Shown here: piece after piece, positions 35,677-44,480 of the stretch
Layout of the letters: each line of letters opens with the position of its first letter
How positions within the stretch are numbered: the first letter of the stretch is position 1
Source of the DNA: Pseudomonas lurida
GTDB lineage: Bacteria; Pseudomonadota; Gammaproteobacteria; Pseudomonadales; Pseudomonadaceae
DNA length: 64,000 nt
Assembly (NCBI RefSeq): GCF_002563895.1
Contig: NZ_PDJB01000001.1
Coordinates: 1,781,501 to 1,845,500 of the forward strand
Direction of reading: 5' to 3'
Made by a program: the position numbers and the translations under genes
The notes under the pieces: model-generated
The model's input: only the letters and a program-made list of their open reading frames with translations
The model's database searches: none
Told to the model about the DNA's origin: nothing

Positions 35677-37333
35677 AAGCCTTCTCCAGCGCCTTCTTTA
35701 CTTCGGATAACAATCTATCTATGTTCGGTACAGGGTAAAGGTGAAGATCGATCACTACCTCTCCGAACCCGCTGGTTTTTAAGTCTGACGAAAAATTATC
35801 GAATAGTTTCTTAGTTTCTGTATAAAGTTCTGGCTCATAACCCGGTGTCTCGGGCTCGGTCAGCAAAATGGAGTTGTAACCAAGAAAAATTATAAAACGA
35901 TACCTGTTTAGGTGGATATCGAAAGTTTGACTGGTTTCGAGGAGCTCATCAATATCGTGCTGGAGCAAGTAGGAGTCTTGTTTGATTTCAAGAATTTTGG
36001 AACGAGCCGAATCGATATTTTCGATGATGTCTGTGTATAGAATCGTTCGAAGATTGTTCAAACATTCGGCTAGGTCGGAACCGTTGTAAAGGTGGCTAAA
36101 CCCTACCCAAAGCTCATCACCTCCTGAGGCTCTTGGGACGATATGAACATTCTCGAGGACTTTTACCTCGAAGGGTTTCTCAATATATAGAGAGGCAGGT
36201 ATTGGCTGGCTCGTATGTTGGCTTCGGATACAAGAGTGAAGTAATACTTTTCCAAGAAAATCCCCAAGCTCGCTCATGGATGCTTCCAATCGAGATAACA
36301 AGATCCGGTATCGATCACTTGTTGATATGCCTGTGATGTCCGCTATTTCCTCTGGCATCAGTAGGATTTCATCAATCCATTTAATTACACTTTCTGAGAT
36401 GTAGCTATATCTGTAGTTTCTAATGCTGTAATGCTGGTGCATTACTTTTCCGCATCTTGTGATGCTTCCGCAGCTGGGCGCATGCGTGTGGAGGTGCACG
36501 AGAATGGGTTGGAGTTTTTTGTTTGCGTATATTTTTGTACTCGTATATGCGGATTTCTCGTGTATCAAAATCTCAGATTTAAACCAGTCGATGAGATTGT
36601 TTCGATAGTAGGTCTTATCGTCTTCGCAGTAGACTTTTCTGGAAAGCGCACTTTTCTTGGTTAGTGTGTAAACGATGTCTCGCCAAATTGCCTCGGCAGC
36701 GACATCGGAACTCAGGCTTACGCCAACGACCTCTAGAGCCGCGTTGCGGATATTTTTAATACCCATAAGTTCGATTTCGTGTACCGACGCATATACCTGC
36801 CACCAAGTCGAATCTACCCAATGCCCGATATCGTTTTTGGATGCGGCAACAAAGTTAGCAGTTCGCTGGTTGAGGTCGTCGACTAGCTCTTGTCGTCCTG
36901 GCCTGCCAATTCGCGAGGTCGGCAATACTCGGAGGTACTCCAAGAGGCCCGTCGGGCGCTCTGCTGAAACGATCCGAAATCTGCATTTGCCAATTGGGAT
37001 GTTCGCTTGCTTCATCGATTTATGCACCATCGATGAATCAGGTATGCGTTTTTTCCGTGGCTTGCCCCCGGACTTGCTCTTCGCCGAGGAGACAGCAGTG
37101 CTTGTTGAATTATCTGTGATTGTGGTCGGTGTCCACTTCTTCTCGGCAGCAGCCTTGACTTGGATGAACTCTGTGAAACCTGCCCAGACGATATCTACAT
37201 CATCAACGGTCTCGACACGCACGGCACGCATTTCCCTGTCCATGAGCATCTCAGTTGCAAGCCAGGCAGCGACACAGTCCTGATATAGGAAGCCGTATTT
37301 TGCTGCTACGCCCCCCGAGTCGGTTATTTCCAT
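35669..37333 (-). CDS. DUF4297/Cap4-like nuclease fused to a degenerate HamA-like domain
   Basis: 554 residues from Met at 37333. Residues 1-62 carry the DUF4297/Cap4-type dsDNA nuclease pattern: GGVAAKYGFLYQDCVAAWLA, then Glu41, Asp45/Asp47 and QVK (58-60), a complete PD-(D/E)xK set. Residues about 355-554 resemble the HamA (DUF1837) domain: LGKVLLHS, ENVHI, LWVGFSHLYNG and the C-terminal FLGYNSILLTEPE with LYPVPNIDRLL. The usual HamA catalytic GExK segment reads GFSH (411-414), so that active site appears lost. The C-terminal domain would then dock the HamB-like helicase while the N-terminal nuclease cuts. The domain calls are by motif memory and need HMM confirmation. Confidence 0.72.
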   Translation of the reverse strand: MEITDSGGVAAKYGFLYQDCVAAWLATEMLMDREMRAVRVETVDDVDIVWAGFTEFIQVKAAAEKKWTPTTITDNSTSTAVSSAKSKSGGKPRKKRIPDSSMVHKSMKQANIPIGKCRFRIVSAERPTGLLEYLRVLPTSRIGRPGRQELVDDLNQRTANFVAASKNDIGHWVDSTWWQVYASVHEIELMGIKNIRNAALEVVGVSLSSDVAAEAIWRDIVYTLTKKSALSRKVYCEDDKTYYRNNLIDWFKSEILIHEKSAYTSTKIYANKKLQPILVHLHTHAPSCGSITRCGKVMHQHYSIRNYRYSYISESVIKWIDEILLMPEEIADITGISTSDRYRILLSRLEASMSELGDFLGKVLLHSCIRSQHTSQPIPASLYIEKPFEVKVLENVHIVPRASGGDELWVGFSHLYNGSDLAECLNNLRTILYTDIIENIDSARSKILEIKQDSYLLQHDIDELLETSQTFDIHLNRYRFIIFLGYNSILLTEPETPGYEPELYTETKKLFDNFSSDLKTSGFGEVVIDLHLYPVPNIDRLLSEVKKALEKACA

Positions 37334-37589
37334 TGCGCTCGTATTCCATGGCACTTTGCTATGCCCAGCGTATGGGATTGTACTCTGCCAGTCTATGGGC
37401 GGAATGGAGGCTTTCGTAGCCAATAGGGACACGGCGCTAATCCGGATGGAAGGTAGCTGATCCCAGCTCGAGGAAGTAGCCTCGTTCAGGCACCTCAAAA
37501 GCAACAAGCTTCATTCCACGCTGTTTAGAAACGCTACCGAATACACCCCGTTGGTTTCGCCTCCTGGCCGCAGTCGCACGGGCGTATCC

Positions 37590-38375
37590 CTAGCTCGGCT
37601 CATCCTCACAGGTTGTACCTTCATCAGCAGGCCGCCATCTTGGGAACATCCAGTTCGCAATGAACCAGTCTTGCTGGAGGCTACCATCTTTGGCAAATAT
37701 GTCTTTTCCTTCAGCTAGCCTAAAACTGAATGTCTGCAATTCCTCGCGATTCCCCGAAAAAACGGTGACCTTCAGAGCAGCTTCAGAGCCGTAGAGCTCG
37801 CCAAATTTTCGATTTACCTCATCGACAAAAAAGTTCTCGGTGATGGTGGATGGGTCTTCAGGTGTGGGGACGTGTACGTCTTGAAGGGTTTCCTCAGTCA
37901 GCCAAGTAGACAAGCCCTGTAGGTGAATGCTCTTTGAGACCCGAACCCAAACACTTGCACCTGGTTCAACCTTGATAGGCGTGTTGGCGTTCGGGTTTTC
38001 GGACAATACGCACATTCCCGCTGCACCGGCTAGGCCGAGCGTTGCCGTATTGCTTTTGGTGACTTCAATTTGAGCCGACGTCAGGTAGACGGGATCCTTT
38101 CCATAGTTCCTCAGCTGCAGCTGAACAAATACGTCATCTTGGTTTTCAGGCATCACGGCGTTAATTCTGAAAGGCTTTAGCCTTGCTCGGACAACGGCTA
38201 GTGGGGCTTTGTCCTGTCCTCGCAACTGACTCACGAACGATATGAGGGAAGACCCGTCACTCAAAAAGCCAACGAAGGCGAAGAGGGCACCGACCGACAG
38301 CATATTTCGAATTGCGGGGCGGCTCCGGATTGATGACAAGGCTGAGACAAGCTTTTCTAACAAAATAAACTCCAC
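37590..38375 (-). CDS. Hypothetical membrane-anchored protein
   Basis: 261 residues. A hydrophobic segment near residues 24-48 (MLSVGALFAFVGFLSDGSSL) is followed by a beta-rich domain (VFVQLQLRNYGKDPVYLTSA, VEPGASVWVRVSKSIHLQGL). The start may be GTG at 38375 or TTG at 38363, the latter with GGAG at a good distance. Same strand as the Hachiman-like operon but 256 bases upstream of it, so membership is uncertain. I do not recognise the family. Confidence 0.6.
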   Translation of the reverse strand: MEFILLEKLVSALSSIRSRPAIRNMLSVGALFAFVGFLSDGSSLISFVSQLRGQDKAPLAVVRARLKPFRINAVMPENQDDVFVQLQLRNYGKDPVYLTSAQIEVTKSNTATLGLAGAAGMCVLSENPNANTPIKVEPGASVWVRVSKSIHLQGLSTWLTEETLQDVHVPTPEDPSTITENFFVDEVNRKFGELYGSEAALKVTVFSGNREELQTFSFRLAEGKDIFAKDGSLQQDWFIANWMFPRWRPADEGTTCEDEPS

Positions 38376-38674
38376 CCTTTCAGGATTTTCATTGCTGCAC
38401 GGGATCTTTAAAATCGTTCATGCGTATACCTGTCGGCATGTAACGAGGAAATATTAATTGCATAGATTCCGATTTGAACAGAAGGCGCAATGATTACGAC
38501 GGGGAGCTTGCTGAGGAGCGCTGGTAGCCTTGCCAGCGTGCCCTCTGTCGATGAGCGCTTAGCGACTATCCAACAGCGGGACGCAAGCGCGTGGACGTGC
38601 TGACGGCACTCAGATAATGTCTCAAGCATGAAGACGCGCAGGTCGCGTGACGCCTCATGAAAGGGATAGACGCG

Positions 38675-39841
38675 ATGATTTATCAATGCAATGGATGCAA
38701 TAGGACTACCTTCGAGATCGCATGCCCCTGGTGCATGGGCTCTCAAGTTTCACCATCATCAGAGCTTACGTTGCGACACCTTACGCCACTGGATCCTTCT
38801 TTTTATCCCGACTTTCAATACAGATCCAAAGGCTTGATCCAAGACTTCTTCGGGAAGAAAAAGGAGCAAGCCCAGCTCAACGAGCTCCTGAATAACGTTT
38901 TGAGAAAGTACGCAGAGCTAAAGCAGCCATACTTCACGAACTTCATCCACACCACTCGCGAAAGCGCAGGTAGTAGCGATGACGCGGGCGTGCCTGGGCC
39001 ACGATTGGATGGTGTGTACAGCGAGAGGGAATTGTTCAGGGAAGTCTTGATTCGCAAAGGCTTTGACGAGCTTGAAGGTCTTCCATCCCTCTTGGACAAA
39101 CTGTTGCAGACCACAGCCTTCAACTCTGCATATCTGGGTTTCTCCAGAGAACTGACCCGCCACATTCGAAATGACCTTGCCGACACCTTACGTTCTTGGA
39201 TTGAAGAAGCAGGGACGACTTTCAGGTCTGACTTGGCTCTGTTCTATTACTACCTTTGGGAAAATGACCTGGCTTTCCCCAATGTTCAATTCAATCCCCA
39301 GGCGGCTTCGACGTCTGGTGTACCGCTCCTCCCGATACAGGTTTTCCGGAATGGCCTGAGCCTCTGCGAGGAGATTTATTTCGATATTCTCGTCGAGCGG
39401 CTGGGATCTCAGCTGGAACATTTCAATCCGAATCAGTTCATCACCATGTATCTGGTTGACGCTATGGACGGATTTCAGTTTGAGACCTTCCTGGTTGAGA
39501 TCTTCCAGACCATTGGCTATGACGTCAAAGAGACCAAGAAGACGGCTGATCAAGGCGCCGACCTTTTCGTTACCCGGTTCGGTAAAAACATGGTCATCCA
39601 GGCTAAGAACTACTCTGGCTCTGTAGGAAACGCGGCTGTGCAGCAAGCCATCTCTGCTAAAGCGTTCTACGGGTGCGACGAGGCTATGGTAGTCACGAAC
39701 TCCTATTACACAAAGTCTGCAAAAGAATTGGCCGGCACGGCGGGCGTGCGGCTGATCGACCGGGATGGGCTTCAGAGTTATCTGGATGATTACAACCAGA
39801 AGCTCATTGAGGCCTTCCAGGCCGAGGAAGAAAGCGCCTAA
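38675..39841 (+). CDS. Mrr-like restriction endonuclease with N-terminal zinc finger
   Basis: 388 residues from ATG at 38675 (AAGGGA 8 bases before). The N-terminus is a four-cysteine zinc ribbon (CNGC and CPWC, Cys 5, 8, 17, 20). The middle is helical. The C-terminal roughly 120 residues are an Mrr-type PD-(D/E)xK domain: FETFLVEIFQTIGYDVKETK, ADQGADLFVT (Asp) and IQAKNYSG (Gln-x-Lys). Mrr-like enzymes cut modified or foreign DNA. Only 30 bases separate it from thsB1, same strand, suggesting that this nuclease is part of the Thoeris operon. Confidence 0.87.
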   Translation: MIYQCNGCNRTTFEIACPWCMGSQVSPSSELTLRHLTPLDPSFYPDFQYRSKGLIQDFFGKKKEQAQLNELLNNVLRKYAELKQPYFTNFIHTTRESAGSSDDAGVPGPRLDGVYSERELFREVLIRKGFDELEGLPSLLDKLLQTTAFNSAYLGFSRELTRHIRNDLADTLRSWIEEAGTTFRSDLALFYYYLWENDLAFPNVQFNPQAASTSGVPLLPIQVFRNGLSLCEEIYFDILVERLGSQLEHFNPNQFITMYLVDAMDGFQFETFLVEIFQTIGYDVKETKKTADQGADLFVTRFGKNMVIQAKNYSGSVGNAAVQQAISAKAFYGCDEAMVVTNSYYTKSAKELAGTAGVRLIDRDGLQSYLDDYNQKLIEAFQAEEESA

Positions 39842-39871
39842 CCTTTTCCATAAGCCTAGAAGGAATTATCC

Positions 39872-40375
39872 ATGGCTCGAAATGTGTTCTTCAGTTTCCA
39901 CTTCGCTAACGACTTCTGGCGTACTCAGCAGGTACGCAATATCGGCGCTTTGGAAGGGCAAAAGCTCTACACCGCCAATGAATGGGAGGAGGTCAAAAAA
40001 AAGGGTGACGCGGCGATTAGGAAATGGATCGACGATAGCCTGGTCGGAAAATCATGTGTAGTTGTCCTCGTGGGCTCAGAAACCGCTACCCGGCCTTGGG
40101 TATTGGAGGAGGTCATTAAGGGGTGGAACGCAGGAAAAGGCGTTGTCGCCATTCGGATCAACCGTCTTTTAGACAACCATCAGAATACGTCCGTCGCTGG
40201 CTCTAACCCCTTCGATGCCGTCACGCTAAAAAATGGCACGGTGAGGCTATCCGGCTATGCGAAGCTGATGACTCCAGCGGGGAACGATAGCAAACAGGTT
40301 TATGCTTCCATCCAGGCCAATATCGAAAGCTGGATCGAGGACGCCATCACTATTCGTAAAAATTACAAACCTTAA
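39872..40375 (+). CDS. thsB: Thoeris ThsB1, TIR-like (MTH538/DUF1863) protein
   Basis: 167 residues. MARNVFFSFHFANDFWRTQQ at the N-terminus and VVVLVGSETATRPWVLEEVI in the middle are the TIR-like fold of the MTH538/DUF1863 family, the classic ThsB. The conserved Glu follows RPWVL. In Thoeris, ThsB proteins sense phage and make a cyclic ADP-ribose-type signal from NAD+. AAGGA precedes the start. Next gene is thsA, 61 bases downstream. Confidence 0.87.
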   Translation: MARNVFFSFHFANDFWRTQQVRNIGALEGQKLYTANEWEEVKKKGDAAIRKWIDDSLVGKSCVVVLVGSETATRPWVLEEVIKGWNAGKGVVAIRINRLLDNHQNTSVAGSNPFDAVTLKNGTVRLSGYAKLMTPAGNDSKQVYASIQANIESWIEDAITIRKNYKP

Positions 40376-40436
40376 AACCTCACTACTCGTCCGTATGGGT
40401 GGTTTAGCCTGCCAATTGCACATATAAGAGCCCGAT

Positions 40437-41900
40437 ATGACCAAAGTGGCCATGAATCGTTTTCTCACCGAGTATCCTGACGCTTTGAATGATGGGCTCG
40501 GAGCTGTATTTATAGGCGCTGGTGTCTCCATGGCTGCAGGCTACCCTTCGTGGTCGGGCCTACTGAGTGACATCGCCGATGAGCTGGAAATCAATTCAAG
40601 AAATGTACACGACCTCGCCGCTCTGGCTCAGTGGAGCATCCAGGAGAGCGGTGGTGCCACTCGTGTTCGCAATGTCATCAGAAAAGAGATTGGCCCAGAC
40701 AAGCCTATTCCTGAAACTCTGGATATCCTCGCCCGACTGCCTGTCAGGCATATTTGGACGACTAACTATGACCGGCTCGTGGAGCGTGCATTTGCGGCCA
40801 TTAGCCGCCCGCTCAACTCTATTTCCGCCCCAAAAGATCTTGCTCTAAGAACCACCCCTGGCGCGGCATTGCTCTACAAAATGCACGGTTCGGTGGATCG
40901 TCTCGACGATATTGTGATATCCACAGATGACTACGAGCTTTTCCGATCCCGGCGTGGCCAATACCTCCCTCTATTCCAAGCACATCTGACCAGCATGTCG
41001 ATGCTGTTCATCGGCATCAGTTTCACTGACCCAAATGTTAGACATGTGCTTTCGCTGATCAGAGAAAGTTTCACTGAGTCGCCCCCAGAACACTTTGCCA
41101 TCGTCAGAGCGCCGAAAAGATCAGATTTCAAAACTAAGGATGAGTTCTCAGCCAGGCTCGCTCAGCATAATCTTTGGACTAAAGACCTGAAGCGCTATGG
41201 TCTCCTTGCAGTAGAGATTGATAACTATGACGAGGTGCCCGCTCTCCTTCGGCAGATCGAAAGGCGAGTAGCCGCGCGCAGAATTTGGGTAAGCGGTAGC
41301 TGGCCACTTGAACACGGAGGCACGGAGCCTGCGAATATTTATGCCTTGGCCGAAGAAGTTGGCCGCAAGGTAGGTGAGACCAATAGATATCTGGTCACGG
41401 GTGCTGGCTTATTGGTCGGCTCCGCTTCTCTGTCTGGCTTTCTTGCTGCTCTGCGCAACGGTGGAGGTTGGGATTTAGATCGCCGACTGATCGCTAGACC
41501 GTTTCCTCAGCCACTTAAGGGAGGAGTTCCCAAGGATAAGGAGTGGGCTGCCCTTCGTCAGGAGTTAGCCCGCCAGGCGGGTATTGCGATTTTCATTGGT
41601 GGTGCAAAGTTAGTTGAAGGCCTCCCCACACCTGCAGAGGGAGTTGAACGAGAGTTCGAGTTTGCAAAGGCCGCTGGCGTTTTCGTTCTGCCTATTGGTG
41701 CTGCAGGCGGGGCTGCCGAAAAAATATGTAACCAGCTTCAAGGTTCAGCACTTTCCTACAAGGGGAGCTCACCGATGCGACCTACCGATAAGGAGCTAAA
41801 AGCTCTGGCAGATACTAATGCTTTAGCTACCGCAGAAGGCCGGACATCCTTGGTGAATTTAGTATTTCAGATCATTGATAGGGTCGCCCGTGTTGGTTGA
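40437..41900 (+). CDS. thsA: Thoeris ThsA, SIR2 NADase with C-terminal SLOG domain
   Basis: 487 residues. SIR2-like domain (about 1-275): FIGAGVSMAAGYPSWSGLL, WTTNYDRLVERA (Asn110, Asp112) and the catalytic-type His150 in YKMHGSVD. From about residue 281 a SLOG domain (IWVSGSWPLEHGG, YLVTGAGLLVGSASL, IAIFIGGAKLVEG) that in ThsA binds the cyclic ADP-ribose signal. Activation degrades NAD+ and stops the infected cell. All expected residues are present. Flanked by two different TIR genes. Confidence 0.92.
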   Translation: MTKVAMNRFLTEYPDALNDGLGAVFIGAGVSMAAGYPSWSGLLSDIADELEINSRNVHDLAALAQWSIQESGGATRVRNVIRKEIGPDKPIPETLDILARLPVRHIWTTNYDRLVERAFAAISRPLNSISAPKDLALRTTPGAALLYKMHGSVDRLDDIVISTDDYELFRSRRGQYLPLFQAHLTSMSMLFIGISFTDPNVRHVLSLIRESFTESPPEHFAIVRAPKRSDFKTKDEFSARLAQHNLWTKDLKRYGLLAVEIDNYDEVPALLRQIERRVAARRIWVSGSWPLEHGGTEPANIYALAEEVGRKVGETNRYLVTGAGLLVGSASLSGFLAALRNGGGWDLDRRLIARPFPQPLKGGVPKDKEWAALRQELARQAGIAIFIGGAKLVEGLPTPAEGVEREFEFAKAAGVFVLPIGAAGGAAEKICNQLQGSALSYKGSSPMRPTDKELKALADTNALATAEGRTSLVNLVFQIIDRVARVG

Positions 41901-41923
41901 TATCATTATTTCAGGAAAGAAGT

Positions 41924-42475
41924 ATGGCTCGTAATGTCACAACGGCGGAGCTAAGAAATATCTCCGCTAACAGCTCTCAAGCTACTCGCGATCACGTATT
42001 CAAATCTTTAGCAGCCACGGCATCGATGAGTACGTTTCTATCGCACTCCAGTAAAGATAAGGAAGTTCTACCTGGCGCGATTCAGGTACTTCAGAATCAT
42101 GGGGCTTCTGTGTACATCGATGAAATCGACCCCGAAATGCCACCTTACACAGCCGAGGAAACAGCAGCTTTACTCAAACAACGTATTGCGCAGACGAAAA
42201 GATTCGTGCTCCTTACTACTAAAAACAGCAAGGAGAGCAGGTGGGTGCCTTGGGAGTTAGGCATCGCTGATGGAGCGAAGGGGCTCTCAAAAATTGCAAT
42301 ATTTCCAGCCTCGGATTCTGCATACGATGATAGCTGGGTCAGCTGGGAGTACCTGGGTCTGTATCAAAGAGTCGTGTGGGGCTTATTGCAAGGACATCCG
42401 CAAGAGCTTTGGATGGTGCTCGATACGAAAGCAAATACGGCTGTCCCGTTGAAAGACTGGCTAGCGGGGTACTGA
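41924..42475 (+). CDS. thsB: Thoeris ThsB2, canonical TIR-domain protein
   Basis: 183 residues from ATG at 41924 (GGAAAG upstream). A canonical TIR fold: STFLSHSSKDKEVLPGAIQV, HGASVYIDEIDPEMPPYTAE and SRWVPWELGIADGAKG with the catalytic-type Glu. It is unrelated in detail to the TIR-like ThsB1, so the system has two sensor types feeding one ThsA. The start lies 24 bases after the thsA stop, in the same operon. Confidence 0.9.
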   Translation: MARNVTTAELRNISANSSQATRDHVFKSLAATASMSTFLSHSSKDKEVLPGAIQVLQNHGASVYIDEIDPEMPPYTAEETAALLKQRIAQTKRFVLLTTKNSKESRWVPWELGIADGAKGLSKIAIFPASDSAYDDSWVSWEYLGLYQRVVWGLLQGHPQELWMVLDTKANTAVPLKDWLAGY

Positions 42476-42514
42476 CCGAACCTCGTTGGCATGGTGTGCC
42501 CAAGTAGATTGTGC

Positions 42515-42576
42515 CTAGATGAGTGCTGGCGAGAAACGCGCAGAAGATCAAAATCAAATAGCCGCACGTTGCGCAC
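42515..42576 (-). pseudogene. Relic start of a gene homologous to the 32824-33309 gene
   Basis: On the minus strand GTG at 42576 opens VRNVRLFDFDLLRVSRQH, which aligns with NRPLFDFDLKRVSHQH at the start of the gene ending at 33309 (11 identical of 14 over LFDFDL-RVS-QH). Similarity then stops. Only the first roughly 20 codons survive, so this is a truncated duplicate. Confidence 0.6.
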
Positions 42577-42674
42577 TAGCGACCTCAGACATTGGAGCCC
42601 CTAGAGTCGTCCGAAGCCACAAAGCCTCACAACGCGAGGCTGAGCGGAAAAAAGCACAACTACGCACACATCCA

Positions 42675-42854
42675 TTAGGTGAGCGTCGGACGGAAGAAGC
42701 GTGGCGGACGGCGTCGGTGCAGCCGCTCATCGAAGAGAATACATCCCAAGCCGCTGAGTAATGCGAGACCCCCACCTATACCCAATGCGACCAGCCCCAG
42801 ACCGAAGGTCGCAGGCACCTGCCATCCAAATGTTGAATTCAACCATTGAGGCAT
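42675..42854 (-). CDS. Possible small membrane protein
   Basis: 59 residues: ATG at 42854, stop at 42675. A hydrophobic run (VPATFGLGLVALGIGGGLAL then LSGLGCILF) is followed by a basic tail DERLHRRRPPRFFRP, the layout of a single-pass inner-membrane protein with a cytoplasmic positive end. GGAG lies 10 bases upstream. No relative recognised. It lies antiparallel between thsB2 and rnlB. The rest of 42855-43058 has nothing recognisable. Confidence 0.45.
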   Translation of the reverse strand: MPQWLNSTFGWQVPATFGLGLVALGIGGGLALLSGLGCILFDERLHRRRPPRFFRPTLT

Positions 42855-43058
42855 CAGCCCAAAAACTCCAACCCTCGCTCAAGACTGCACAAACTCATAA
42901 TCCAAAACTTTAGGTCAATTGCGTCAGTCCCGGTAGAGATTGACTGGATGACATTGTTGTATTAGTTGGCGCCAACAATTCATTCAAAATTAATATCTTG
43001 CGAGCTTATGAAATTGTCGCTTCTGGTCAAGGCTTGGAGATGAATTGCAATAACCTGC

Positions 43059-43391
43059 TTAACTCAATACGGAATCAAGCAAGTATTCTGGGTGTTTGTC
43101 AAAGAAACGGCTCTGGGTTTCTATAAAGTCGGCAGGAATAGCGCACTTCGAAATAATATGGAGTGTATTTTTCTCGAACTCGGTACCGTTGTAATTCATG
43201 GAGGCGAATCGATTCCACTCTTCGCCGTTTGAGCAGAGTAGATCGAACAAAACAATTTCTTTGCTAGAGTGACACGTGTTACGCATCTCACTAGCAATTA
43301 TAGGAAGACTAGCAAGGGGGTTCTCATAACTGGTAGCGGTGACTACCGTCATGGTTCCTGTCCTAGTTTCTAGTCTTCGTATGTCAAACAT
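43059..43391 (-). CDS. rnlB: RnlB-type antitoxin
   Basis: 110 residues from ATG at 43391, starting MFDIRRLETRTG like E. coli RnlB (MFEIT...). Shared pieces: TATSYENPLAS, VLFDLLCSNGEEWNRFASM and FDKHPEYLLDSVLS. RnlB neutralises the RNase RnlA. The start lies 15 bases past the rnlA stop, in the toxin-antitoxin operon order rnlA-rnlB. Confidence 0.9.
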   Translation of the reverse strand: MFDIRRLETRTGTMTVVTATSYENPLASLPIIASEMRNTCHSSKEIVLFDLLCSNGEEWNRFASMNYNGTEFEKNTLHIISKCAIPADFIETQSRFFDKHPEYLLDSVLS

Positions 43392-43406
43392 TTGCTGTAC
43401 CAATAT

Positions 43407-44480
43407 TTAGCTATACAGATTCTTAATGTGGACGTAAGCCTCATCACACAATGCCACGGCGTGAGTGATGTTGCTAATCACCCGGCTCGCGGAAGCCATT
43501 TCTTCCATGTGGAACAAGCCGTGGCGTTGCTTGTTGAAAAACGTATAAGCATTGCCAAAATCTCCCGTCAGTTTAGCATCATCCACGTGACCATGGTATT
43601 CCTGCTTAAGATTGAACTGGTTACCGGTCTTGGCGAAGAAACCGCCAAAGCTATCTTCCTGATGTGAAAGGTTTTTCTCGGAAAGTCTCTGTTTGATTGC
43701 ACCTTCAAGGCTGCGGAGCTCTGGGTAGACCAGCATGCAGTAGTCCGGCAGCGTTGGGCTCGCCAGCCTCACGCAGAGGCTTGCGAGCAGGAGCTTGCGG
43801 GTGGTTATTGGCAGACTGGCGAAGCAGGTACCAAAGCTAGCCTTAAGCACACTCTCCGCGACCTCGGCGCAGACGAACTCGGAGCGATTTTCGTCCTTTT
43901 TGAACAGGATGCTCTCGAGGGCGTTGATCTCCAGGATCTCGGTGAGCAAATAGCTCAACTGCTGATAGCAACTGAGTGGACGGCCTTGGATCTGCAACTT
44001 GTTGGTGGTCTCATACTGGGTGACGGTCAGCTCGTCGGAGTGCTTCTTGGACTTGAGCTTCCAAATATGCCGCCGGTCAAGGCCTGTATACGAGTCGATC
44101 CCAATGTCCGCTTCGGCTGATTCGGTGAGTTCTTTGATCAGTGCCTCGGCATCAGACAGATCGATGCCTTTGATAGCAAGGTTGATCGTCACGAATTCAT
44201 CAGGGTGGATCGTTTCGTAAAGAGCGTCCGCTAGCTTCTGGCCGAGCTCTTGGTTCTTCCCCACCTTGTATTGCAGGGTGGACGCACCTTTGTTCGTGAA
44301 GAAGATGTCAAGCGTTGCGTCTTCAATCCCTGTACTTCCAACGACTACACGAAGGCCGGAAGTCCCAGGTTTATCGCCATACGCCCTGAGCTTCAGTCCA
44401 TTTTCTCCGAGGAAGCGGTGAGTCGTTTCCTCAATGATGCACCGTTTCAGGTTGATGTTTTTGTAGTCGCGTTCGGTCAC
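43407..44480 (-). CDS. rnlA: RnlA-type endoribonuclease toxin (RNase LS)
   Basis: 357 residues from GTG at 44480, the same length as E. coli RnlA; AAGGA lies 7 bases before. Closely parallel segments: SYKNLNL versus DYKNINL, DELTVTQYETTNKLQIQGRP, LPDYCMLVYPELRSLEG, and AYTFFNKQRHGLFHMEEM. RHGLFH is the R-x4-H motif of the HEPN nuclease domain. In E. coli RnlA degrades mRNA during T4 infection when RnlB is lost, blocking phage growth. Upstream in-frame codons to 44582 are not needed for the family length. Confidence 0.95.
   Translation of the reverse strand: MTERDYKNINLKRCIIEETTHRFLGENGLKLRAYGDKPGTSGLRVVVGSTGIEDATLDIFFTNKGASTLQYKVGKNQELGQKLADALYETIHPDEFVTINLAIKGIDLSDAEALIKELTESAEADIGIDSYTGLDRRHIWKLKSKKHSDELTVTQYETTNKLQIQGRPLSCYQQLSYLLTEILEINALESILFKKDENRSEFVCAEVAESVLKASFGTCFASLPITTRKLLLASLCVRLASPTLPDYCMLVYPELRSLEGAIKQRLSEKNLSHQEDSFGGFFAKTGNQFNLKQEYHGHVDDAKLTGDFGNAYTFFNKQRHGLFHMEEMASASRVISNITHAVALCDEAYVHIKNLYS

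Noticed and set aside
36675-37283. Frame antisense to the nuclease/HamA-like gene
   Set aside because: No ribosome site or family features; the opposite strand carries clear DUF4297-type motifs.
37590-38375. Third gene of the Hachiman-like operon
   Set aside because: It is on the same strand, but the 256-base gap and lack of any recognised link leave it as a neighbour only.
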